Source of the DNA: Dermanyssus gallinae
Lineage: Eukaryota > Arthropoda > Arachnida > Mesostigmata > Dermanyssidae
Length of the DNA stretch: 64,000 bases
Reading direction: 5' to 3'
Assembly (NCBI GenBank): GCA_003439945.1
Contig: QVRM01001983.1
Span: forward strand, 558,501-622,500
Within the stretch, counting starts at the first letter, position 1. Each line of letters starts with the position of its first letter. A program made the translations under genes and the position numbers. This document shows positions 48,067 through 58,049 of the stretch, piece after piece. The notes under the pieces were generated by a model. That model saw only the letters and a list, made by a program, of their open reading frames with translations. It had not been told where the DNA came from and searched no databases.

Positions 48067-49282
48067 AACAACTAAGAACTATCTATTACTTTAAACTATT
48101 TATATCTTAGATTACGGTGACTATCGTAGTCAACATAATCTAAAATATAAAGGCCAACATATAACAGCGGCATTAAACCTAAACGAAGCCAAAACTTTTG
48201 CTTACTGCGATTATGTTGAAAATTACAGCTTGTCTCCCGTGTATTCCCAATGCGGTCGACAAAACTCAAATAGACTCTGACAGGAAACGCCTCTACTCCT
48301 TCGGCGGGACAGACAGGCTCTCTTGGATCTAGACCCGTCTAAGACACATCGGCATGCGGGATAGAGCCAGCGTACAGGCGCGTCCATGGGCTATGTTCTG
48401 TATAGTTGTTATTGTTGTGGCTGTAGGCGCCATTATGACTATCATTACCGCTCCCTTTGTTGTCAGCTTGGCCATCGTCGTCGTCGTCGCTGTGGCTGAC
48501 TAGGGCAATGGTTAAAATTTATGGTAGAGTATTCATTCTTGTTAGAGGTATACGCTGACGGCGTCCGTCATCGAGATTAAGCATTATTTACCCGTCAAGC
48601 CCACCTACAGCTTCCGTAGCCGCAGGGTGTCAGTGCTCATGTGATCATGATGGGGTTCTGGTCACCTGGTCATAGATCTCCCAAGGGCGGTGGCAGACGA
48701 ACGGCTTTTCCGGTGGTCCAGAGCAGCCTGAGTAGAGTTAATTGGAGTAGAGTAACCGGCAGATTCAAGGCCAACTCAGTAGTGTTTGACAATCATCTGC
48801 TGCCTCACCAACAACAACAACAACGGTAAAAACATTACGCACAACAACCATACAAATAGCAAGTCGGAGTGGTTTACACGGGTAATGGGTCTCGATCTTT
48901 CTACTCACCCACGCACGCATTTACTAAATTGCCTACACTCATTAATGAATATAAACAAAAAGTGCATCCACATAAATGGGTAAACGCTCTCAGAGCAGAC
49001 AGAAGGTGGAAGCCTCACACAGTATAAGAGGGCGGTGGAGAATGATATTTAGCTGCAATGCTCATAAGTGTTTAATTGGCTTCAGGGTTTAAAAAAGAGA
49101 TGCTCCAAGAAGTGACTAGGGGTTCTCCAAAGAAAATGAGGTTTTCAAACATTAGGGGTAAGACCTTTAATATATTGGAAGTAAATACCAGGTGTAAGTA
49201 GACACCGCATTCTCGAACCCTTAATATTGCCCCTGTTGGCGGTATGCTTGTCTTCCTACTGCTTTTCGTTTTTGGAGATATA
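48067..49282. other. No recognisable gene; short CGT and CAA tracts
   Basis: (CGT)n near 48476-48489 and (CAA)n near 48809-48824. Nothing else identified. Confidence 0.4.
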
Positions 49283-50528
49283 CAGGTAGTTCAATAAGTT
49301 CTTAGAATGAAAACCGAGAATTTTCCAAATCATGTTTTTAAATTTTTCTTATTCGATATACTCCCCGAGAAGCTCAATACACTTTTTCCACCGAGATTTC
49401 AGAGCTTTCATACCTCTTGAGTAGAATTCCGCGTCGTTAGACTAAAAATAGGCATTGACAGCAGCCTTAACCTCTTCATTGCTGGAAAAACGCTTTCCAC
49501 CGAGACTATTCTTCAAATGTCCGAAGAGGAAATAATCAGAGGGGGCCAGGTCTGGAGAATAGGAGGGTTGTTCAGTAAGTTCGAACCTCAGTTGGGCCAG
49601 TTTTGCCGATGCTTGCCGGGACTTGTGTGCAGGAGCATTGCCCTGGTGAAACGGGACAACCTTCTTCTGCAAAGCGGGCCGTTTCACGATGAGTTCTTGC
49701 TAACGGCAGTCCAACAGTCTTGCATAATATTCTCCTGTGATCGTTTAACAGCTCTCAAGGTAGTCGACCAGCATTATTCTACGTTGGTCTTAAAAAACTG
49801 TAGCCATCACCTTTCCGGTCAATGCCGTTGTCCGCACCCTCTTCGGAGGTCCTTCATCAGGTGCACACCATTGGCAAGATGCTTCTTGGGTCTCGGGAGT
49901 GTAGTGATGAACCCGGCTTTCATCGACGGTCATGAATCTGCACCAAAAATCCGACAGATTGTTCGACATCTTGGCCAAATTTCGCTGTAAAGCCAAAACA
50001 GGCGCGTTCAAGTTTTCGTGTAGGATCAAATGCACACTGCCTAAACTAATCCCTAATGCCTCCGCTATTTCCTTAATGTTCATTCGCTTATCTGTGCCAA
50101 TAATTTTTCGCCGCACTTTCTCTACGTTTTCCTCATCAGTTGCCGTTTTTTGGCCTCCTGGACGCAGTTCATCCTCGGTGCTCCTGCGACCTCTTTTAAC
50201 CACATTAATCCAGTTGGAAACAGTGGCAAAACATGGCGCAGAGTCACTGTACGTCTCGTCTAACTCCGTCTAACTCAATTTTTACTTGGGTCGCATTCCA
50301 ACCTTTGAAATAAAAATGCTTGATAACCACTCGAAACTATTTTTTCTCAATTTTTAAAAATCACGTCGATACGTTGCACGGGAAAAGCTATCAAACGAAA
50401 TCGCAACGGCCAATCACCATAATATATTGAGTGCTAGCAGTCGAAAAGTTGCAGTTCCTATTAGCGGTAAAAGCGTGCCAAGATTCGAATTCTAAAAAGC
50501 TCATTCTAAGAACTTATTGAACTACCTG
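49283..50528 (-). mobile_element. Mariner B, copy 2 (reverse orientation)
   Basis: Ends CAGGTAGTTCAATAAGTTCT (from 49283) and AGAACTTATTGAACTACCTG (to 50528) are the same inverted repeats as copy 1, each with a flanking TA. Length 1246 bp. Unlike copy 1, it is not embedded in an AT microsatellite. Confidence 0.95.
49442..50330 (-). pseudogene. Mariner B transposase, copy 2 (start lost, catalytic Asp replaced)
   Basis: Antisense: the start region has decayed, with the ATG absent and a TAG nearby, and a short duplication near 50262-50275. The open frame 50203-49790 carries KRGRRST, IKEIAEALGISLGSVH and the first catalytic Asp in MTVDESRVHHYTPET, where copy 1 and relatives have Trp after ES. 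After a frame change, 49687-49442 carries FHQGNAPAH, where the second catalytic Asp is replaced by Gly, and YSPDLAPSD with the third. The spacing is D34D. The inactivating changes differ from those of copy 1. Confidence 0.9.
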
Positions 50529-50530
50529 TA

Positions 50531-50820
50531 TTTTTACAAAAACCACTTCGGTTTAATCTTTTCGCAAAATAGTTTAACCAAAAACGAAACAGAACAACAC
50601 CTTATAATATTGTATCACTAACTGATAACTTATTAGCTTACAAGTGTTAAATTAAGCTATCTATCACCAAAAAATACGCAACAAAAACACTTCCAACAAT
50701 TTGAATGTAATAGCTAAAAGGGACATGGATAGGTGTACACCACGACATATTAGTTTATATATTAGTACAGAGAGACGTCCCCTTGGGGGATAGATACGCC
50801 TCTCTACACTGATCTCATAC
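50531..50820. other. No recognisable gene
   Basis: AT-rich unassigned sequence. Confidence 0.4.
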
Positions 50821-50998
50821 TTACTGTGCTGCTCCGTTGTGACCGGTAAGACCACGGCGTCGGTGGTGGGAGCGACATGGATGGAAGCGACGGATGGGGC
50901 CCGCTACTTCTGCGACACCTATTTCACTCAGCCAGCTACCACAGCACATGATCTATATGTCTGGTCCGAGCAGCAGGTAGTTTAAATGTATCTCGTCG
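50821..50998 (+). other. Weak candidate coding segment
   Basis: The frame reads LCCSVVTGKTTASVV and continues WMEATDGARYFCDTYF, TAHDLYVWSEQQ to a stop just after CAG/GTAGTT (50988-50993), a possible donor. The composition is more protein-like than the surroundings. No family recognised and no clear acceptor. Confidence 0.15.
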
Positions 50999-51079
50999 TC
51001 GATTAGGCCTATATATATGCTAAGTAAACCCTGATTGCCTAACGGGCGTGTATGATGAGAATCGCGTACTCGTTTTGTT

Positions 51080-51330
51080 TAGGCTAGGCTAAGACCACTT
51101 CAGGAGTGTGCCCCGAATGAAGGCGGCGTTCCCACGTTGTATGTCAAGATACAGACTTTGTTTAAATAGGGATACGACGATCGGCTATCATCAAGTGACA
51201 GGTTTAACAAAGTGCCGATTTCGCGGATCAGCTGCCTGATCCGAACGGGTCGTATCGGTTGTTGCTGCGCTCTAGATGGCAGAGATGAGTTCAGCGGGGA
51301 CTCAAGGGCAGACAGTGCCAACTCGTTAAG
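51080..51330 (-). pseudogene. RLE-LINE C-terminal remnant (copy 5)
   Basis: Antisense from 51321: IRQLIREIGTLLNLSLDDSRSS and, after a frame change, LDIQRGNAAFIRGTLLKW, which is the family C-terminus (compare RGNAASVWGT in copy 4). Confidence 0.65.
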
Positions 51331-52552
51331 CGCTTCTAGTCGTTGGCTCGATTAGATAGGCCGGCCCCTTGAGGTGGGTGAGCCTTTACAGACACATGAG
51401 AGGTCACTTAGGTTATAACTCAGACCAGAGTTTTAAAATACCCGATGGGCCCTTAAAAGAGATAGGCGAGCGGTGGCATGTTCCATCTTTGATCTTCAGC
51501 GCTCGGTTGCTGCAGTGAGCCTTTCGAAGCAAACTGACATACCTAGAAGCTCCAGATCGTACATAGCGGTCATTTTGTAGTCAAGCAGAAGGTCTTAATG
51601 TAATTCTATATTGGGGGTCATCATAATCTCATTGGTAGACAAAAGGCCGGATTCAACTCCAAACCGAAAGCTATTCTAACTCAAAGACCTGTCGAATGTA
51701 TTTGGCTACTGTATGAACGCTTCCTCCGAATATATCATCGTCGAGAAACCAGATGTTTAGCGGGCTCTTGTTAGAAGCAATTTTAAAAGTCGAGCTTAAC
51801 GAGGACCCCGGGAGTTCGCTTGGAGGCACGAGTTGCGTGAAAGGCTATTTTGGGTCCGGCGTCGCGAATCCCAATTGGTGTGCACCAGTATCGTCAGAAC
51901 TGACAGCTGTATTGTGGTTGCCTCGCGCTGCAAAGGCGGCGAGCCTTTGCAGCGCAGATAAACGCAATGGGGCGTACCAAATCGTCCTTTTTCTAAAGGA
52001 CTAAAAGCCTTGCACCAAATATTAACGATTAAAGGAAAAAGGGAGAGCGTTTCAGGGAAGAATAGCTACAGCCTTTGCCAGCACGAGAAGCTAGCAGCGA
52101 CGCCTTTAAGAGACAGAGAAAGAAGGTCAATTAACAACCGGGGTCTCATAAAGTCAAGCCCTGCAGCGGAGCTCTTGATATCTGCCTAAGTGTCTTCCCT
52201 TGACGTGACAAAGGACAGAGGTGTTCTGGTCAGTGTCAGCCATTTCAAGTCCTTAGGAACAAATGGGTGTTTCTCTCGCAAGTTCTCTATGCAGTCAATC
52301 TGTTAGGGGATGTGTTAATACAATAAGTCTGACGGAATCATAGACATTTCACTTGGAGAGTTTGATAATTGACTGGCACAAGGCATTGCTTTTAAATGGT
52401 TTAGGAGTTAAAACGCGATCGTGAGAAGTGGCAATCACGCATGACATGCGCATACTTAAGGATAAATCGCAAAGATTGTTGTTGACCATGACAGAGAAAG
52501 GCGAAGCATCACTGCGGGCGCGGGGGTGGCGAAGAACCACTGGAGCAAAAGA
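51331..52552. other. No recognisable gene; one strong hairpin
   Basis: Unassigned apart from the inverted repeat at 51925-51955. The 83-codon frame 51753-52004 runs across that hairpin and is not recognisable. Confidence 0.4.
51925..51955. repeat. Perfect hairpin: 13-bp stem, 5-nt loop
   Basis: GCGCTGCAAAGGC, loop GGCGA, GCCTTTGCAGCGC. GC-rich stem with no mismatches. There is no T-run after it on either strand, so no sign of a terminator. Confidence 0.9.
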
Positions 52553-52665
52553 GATTATTATTATTATTATTATTATAGACGGATATAGCCCGCCGGCAAA
52601 TTTATTTGTCCATGTTGTCTGTTATCACAATGTGTCACTTAACGGACTGAAAATAAACAACTCAA
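52553..52665 (-). repeat. 3' UTR and (TAA)n tail of RLE-LINE copy 6
   Basis: After the reading frame ends, about 90 bp of UTR lead to eight TAA units (complement of 52553-52576). A similar (ATT) stretch flanks the 5' side at 54519-54540. Confidence 0.65.
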
Positions 52666-52669
52666 GGCT

Positions 52670-54520
52670 CTAGGTCCAAGCTGGGGCTGGTCCACCTGGC
52701 CAAAGTTCCTCTCACCGACGCAGCGTTCCCCCTCTGAACGTCCAACGACAAGCGCTGCAGTAAGTACTCCCCCGCTCTTTTGTCTCCTGTAGCAACCACT
52801 AATCTTCTCCCGACGTCTCCGAGTATTTTTTGGTAAGCTACCCTGGTCCCCCCAACGTTTCAAAAACTAGAGGTGAGAACAAGTGGGGATAGTCCAGACT
52901 TGAGTACTTCCTGCACTTGGCTGTTTCCGCTAAGGCAACCGCATGCCCAGGGCGGGCTGCGCCAGTACCGACCATTGAAGGGGCTAAAGAGTCGGTAACA
53001 GTCGCATCCCACACCAGCATCTGGCCCCGATCGAATGGGGTCAGAGTCATTCCGTCAGGCCTTTTTCCGTCATCTCTGACTAAACCGGGGGGCTTCAGCA
53101 CACATGGGTAGCCTGCCAACCGTAATCCTCTGCAGAACGTCTCGTTCAGGGCCGAGTCGCGTGCGATCCTGCCTGAACTCTGGACGCAAGAAAGACCGTA
53201 GTGGCCTAGGGAGTCGACTTCGTCACCACAACCACAGCGATGGGGGGAAACCAGTTCTGCTCCCACTCTCAAACCGACCAATATTCGTGTAGACTCATCG
53301 TCTAAAAGGGTACCCAGTTGAGGACTCGGGAGGGCGTGTAGCCATACGCTTGCACCCGACGAGGAGACGGCTTGTAACCTCGCTTTCCCGGCGTCGGAAG
53401 TTGCTCGGCTCCACAGGTCGCTCCATCGATGGTCGTGTACTAAATCTGACCACGCAGACTGAAGAGAAGGGGTCACCGGGAGAGCCCCACAGTATGCGAT
53501 GGCTTCACCTTGAGTCTTGTCCAACGTAGATCGGATATGCGCTACAGTTTGGGGGTCTAGAATAGCCTCGATGTCACTGATCGCTGAATGCAGGGAGGCA
53601 ATATGCGCCGCAACTGAAAGGGAAACTGCCTCCGGGAGCCCCAACCCGTCTCTTGCGACCGGTTGTGATGCTTGGGTTAAGGAGTCGCCCCGTAGCCGCA
53701 GGTTAAGTAGAGATTCCAACGCGTCGCCTTGCTTCACATTTAGTTCTTCCAAGTGAGATGAAAAGGCTAAACAGTTGACACCTCTGAACAGGTAGTTCAG
53801 ATTCGAAGCGGAGAAGCACGAGCGTAGAAGGTACAATCCCCTATGAGCGCCAAGCTGAGGGAGGCGGTTGAGACCGACCTGTAGTTTTTCTCTCCATCGC
53901 TCGATCGTCGAGGTGAGGTTGTCAGAGGATAAAGGCACCCCAAGAAGGTCTAGATCGTCGCTAGTTACGCGGCACGCCGGAAGTAGCTCCTTGATGACAG
54001 GGGTATCATTTGCGCCCATTCCTTTTATATGGACCTCACACTTGGTCGGGTTCAATTCTAGGCAGCTGCATCTAGCGAAGCTTAGTATTTTCTTTATGTC
54101 TTCACATACTGTACTGGCGCTACCTCCTATGACACCATTGTCCAAATACCACAGGTTAAGTGGACTTTCGAGAGAGTTGACCAGATCTTTCACGGCAAGG
54201 CAGAACAAAGGGGGAGCGAGGGGGTCTCCCTGCTGGACACCCACAGCCGAGGCAAGCAATGCCGAGGGTAAGACCATGTGTGATAGATCACCGTACGCCA
54301 GTTTGACTTGATGGTAGATGGCGGGAGCCTCCTCTGCAACTGTTTTTAGCAAGTGATCTCTTTTCACGGTGTTGAACGCGTTCTTAAAATCCAGTTTGAC
54401 TAGTACGGAGGACTCCTGCGAAGAGTCGATGAATGCCCTGGTAGCGTGGACCATTATTTCTGCACCCCACTTGGTAGAGAAACCCAACTGGTGCCGCCCT
54501 ATAACCCGGCAGATGACACA
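52670..54520 (-). pseudogene. RLE-type LINE, RT plus endonuclease, 549-codon open frame (copy 6)
   Basis: Longest coding frame of the window (54487-52838). RT: KLDFKNAFNTVKRDH (motif A, Asp about residue 33), GVQQGDPLAPPLF (motif B, about 83-95), then WYLDNGVIGG (about 113-122), where the second Asp of the expected Y-x-D-D is Asn (AAT, complement of 54137-54139). Endonuclease end: C418-x-C420-x8-H429-x4-C434, then KRPDG (475-479) and VWDATVTD (492-499), the knuckle plus PD...D order of R2/R4-type restriction-like endonucleases. A frameshift near 52845 separates the final CQRGNAASV-type block (down to about 52670). The N-terminal half of the protein (DNA-binding motifs, RT fingers) is missing. 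It is a 5'-truncated element that lost its RT active site. Clade is inferred. Confidence 0.85.
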
Positions 54521-54559
54521 TTAATATTATTATTAGTATTACCCTCGCTCTTGCTCATT

Positions 54560-55980
54560 GCTAGCAATGAGCTCTACTTTGTTTTGATTCTTAGTATCGT
54601 CTTCACTACCTGCATCTGTTGGACCCATCTTTTATTTGTGACATTTTCAATCCTATTACTAAATCTTAGCTTACTTTGTACTTCCCTTTGTATAAATTTG
54701 AACAACTCCCCTTTCCCCTTAAGAAACTCCCTGGCGCAATTAAAACGGCAATACAAATCATATTACTTCTCTCTTAGTATTTTTTCTAACCTATTTGCTA
54801 ACCCCGCGCTGTGGACTAGAGAGGCATTAGCGAAGGTCAATCCTGGCACATGCATGGCCTTCCATATAATTATTTGTACTACATATTTGTTAAACACCCA
54901 GAGGCCCTTACACCATACAGCATTTCTTCCTATTTCAGCTTTCTTCCTTCGTAATATCTCTTCAATAATCATCCTCTGTAGTTATTGTCACCCCAAGATA
55001 CTTGTGCTGACTTTTATAATCCAATTATTTTCCCTGTACTACAAGCTTCCTCACCCCCCTAATCCCATTAAATACTAAAACTGCGCTCTTTTTTCATTAA
55101 ACACCATGCTCAGTTTCTCCGCTGCTTCCCCACATGCACTCAACATTTGTTGAATCCCGCCCTAACACTACAATATCGTCAGCAAACAGCAGCACGGGTG
55201 TTATGGTATATACACCTCTTCCCCTATCTGTCATCCTAAACCCGTTTTATTAATCTTTTGCGCTATTCTCCCTATACACACCAAAAAAAACACCAATGAC
55301 AACGGACAGCCTTACCTGATACCCTTAGCGACTATAAACTTTCTAGATTGTTCGGCTGCTATTATTATTCTTACCGTGTTATTCCTGTAAATTTATTCTA
55401 ATAACTCCATTCAGCTTCTCTCCAAACCCTCCTCTAATATAATCGGATACAACTTTGTTCTGTCCACCATATCATATGCTTTTTTAAGATCTAAAAATCC
55501 TGCCACACACAGTTGTCCCTGCAATCTCAATGTTTCAACAACCTGACTTAATGAAAAAAGATAATCATCTAGCCTACACCCCTTCCCAAATCCGCACTGC
55601 CATTCTCCTATTTTCTCATTTGTCTCCAGAATACTCTGCACTTTCCTCTTAAACGCCCGCATAAATATTCGATACGTTATAGGTGTAATTGTGATTGGCC
55701 GCCTATTTTTTAAAGTGTCATTATCTACCCTCTTCTTGGGAAGAAGAGAAACCGTTCCTTGAGCCAATCCTCCGGGATTCTGCCCTCTCTAAATATATGA
55801 ATAATGTGCTTCGTTAGATAATACACGTACTCCTTTCCCAACGCCTGGATAATTCCTACCGAAATCCCATCAAGACCACACGCCGTTTTTGGATTCATTT
55901 TTTTTACCACGCCTTCGATCTCATTTGTTGTAGTTGTAATCTCCGTGCTAATTTTTGTCCTTTCTACACTGTCCACGCTA
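54560..55980 (-). pseudogene. LINE ORF2 fragment, RT to C-terminus, degraded (another family)
   Basis: Antisense from 55976: VKKMNPKTACGLDGISVGII and REGRIPEDWL (fingers), a frame change, then LKNRRPITITPITYRIF, CGFGKGCRLDDYLFSLSQVV and VAGFLDLKKAYDMVDR (motif A), then in broken frames GCPLSLVFF (motif B), LLFADDIVVLG (motif C, catalytic Asp pair kept) and KYLGVTI. The C-terminal block HVPGLTFANASLVHSAG follows (about 54850). Many stops and frameshifts. The words differ clearly from the other LINEs here, so it is a separate family. Its clade is uncertain. Confidence 0.75.
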
Positions 55981-56046
55981 GTCGTGAAAAACAGTGCTTA
56001 TAACGCGGCCTCCACTTCATCTATTGTGTATGTTCTATCCTGGACG

Positions 56047-56053
56047 TTATATA

Positions 56054-56149
<96 letters not shown>
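56047..56149. repeat. (AT)n-(AG)n compound microsatellite
   Basis: (AT)n to about 56120, then about 14 AG units and a short G-run. Same AT-to-AG layout as at 24638. Confidence 0.95.
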
Positions 56150-56151
<2 letters not shown>

Positions 56152-58049
56152 AAGTAAAACTATGAGGCCTTACCATAGAGTTACAGCAATGGAAATTCTG
56201 CCTGTCCGGTGGGTTCTGATGTAAGAACGTGCAGGATCAGAAAATGGCTCTTCGATTGCTGCCGGCGGTCGCAAACCTACGCCAGGCCGACGATGGCCTG
56301 AAGATATTTCCAAACGCTACTAACTCTTTGAGCCCGCAGGTATGTGCGTACGTACAAATATATACAAGATCTGCCCCAAATGCATGCAGCGTTGCGAACT
56401 GAACCAACAACTTTCTTTTTAAAAAGCTCTATAAAAACAACAACAACGCAGAATAGTCTAGAAAAAGCAAAGACAGGAAGCAAACTGAATATTCAGAGCC
56501 AAAGTCCACACGAACACATATGCGGTAAATCAACTAACTAAGCAACAATAGTTTGCCTCGATCTACTGTTGTATTGATTTCTCCATACAGGCGAGTAACG
56601 CAAAAAAGGCGACATGAGCTCAAAACTAGCTCTTTTGTAGAAGCCTCGTCTCGGCCGACAAGTTGCCTATGTTGGCGTAATGCCCGAACCGGTTTACAGA
56701 ATTATAAAATGACTGGCGTTTTAGGATGTGAGCCTCAATACTCGGCGTAATGCATGGTACTTCTCCGCGACTGTTGACCTCGGTTTTAATGACCCGACGC
56801 TTACGCTGCAAATATTGTAGCGCAACATCCATGAGGTATTACGCCGACGGCTAAGCGGTGTAGGCGTGTGGGTGACGCTGCTGGCTTAACTGAAACGCTT
56901 AGGCTAACTAAATGTACATGTATGTAATTATGCTTCCTAAAAGTGCGGTGCTAAATATGGCTTATGCTAGAGGTTGAGAATAGTTGCCAAAGGCGAGACA
57001 GCAGAAAGCCTCTTTTCCAAGAACTTAATTAAATTCTTTGGAACGCAACAAAAATTATATTAACGAGCTCTTACAGGTACGAAAATCGTTATGAAGATAT
57101 GCGAGCTACTGAATCTTCAAAAAAACTACCTTTTTCTCTCAATTTATTTAGGAAGATGTTTATAAGGAGTTAACCCTATAAAAGCATATATATTCTAAGT
57201 CATAGCTTATTCTCGTCAAGGGCATCGTAAATAACCTATTTAAACAAATCAATTATTTAAAAGGAATTTGCAGCGGAGTACCGCATAAAACAAATCTCTA
57301 CACATGGAAAAGTGAAGAACCTAACAATCAAACGTAGAAATATCAGGCAGTTAACTGTTTCAAAGAACTTTGATTACTAAAGTGCATATTGAGAAAACTA
57401 CAAGATTATTGATCATATTATCTTATATACATGTGCTTAAAACCCTAACTTTTCCGAGCATTTGGTTATCAAATAAGGGGTCCATTCAAAGCTCTAATAT
57501 ATTGTGCGATATACCTCAGCTGATGGCTAGGATGCTGACGCACTAGGATCGATGTCAAATTCCACAGTATATAACATACATGCCAATACAAGCACATCTA
57601 TATGACGGCAAGTGTGACCAGCTATAATACTAAAAATGTATTGAAAGACGGACTGCCGTAATAAAATACAATACACGATTTGGTTTATTGACGGAACTGC
57701 GCCTATACAATGCTTGTGTTCTGGTAAAAATAATAGGAACAAGGGCTATCTTAGTCTACAAATTTACACCAATTGACGCACCGTTTACGCATTTACAAAA
57801 TTGTATACACTTGCGCCAATTCATATACTCGCACATACGTGTATTAAGATATTGATTGTAACGCATATTAATTATATGTTGCACCCTGCCGAATTCTTTC
57901 ACAAACGAGAGTGATCACATTTCTGAAGGAAGGGAGCTCCAAACAGACGACAGGTAATAGGCAAGATATTATCAATTTTTAAGTCAAGTTTTGTTATCAA
58001 CAAAGGGTTTACAAACGTGGTATTATGACGGTCGGAGCGGTAGGCCACC
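56150..58049. other. No recognisable gene
   Basis: Unassigned AT-rich sequence. The last part may hold the 3' UTR of the antisense LINE that follows. Confidence 0.4.

Noticed and set aside
49517..50273. Sense-strand frames of 113-157 codons over mariner B copy 2
   Set aside because: The transposase motifs are all on the minus strand; these are complements.
52917..54311. Sense-strand frames of 60-147 codons opposite the 549-codon antisense frame
   Set aside because: They are shadows of the antisense RLE-LINE reading frame, which carries the recognisable motifs.
54446..55078. 210-codon sense frame with hydrophobic stretches, possible membrane protein
   Set aside because: It overlaps the 5' end of one antisense LINE and the C-terminus of another; the hydrophobic text is the complement of AT-rich LINE sequence.
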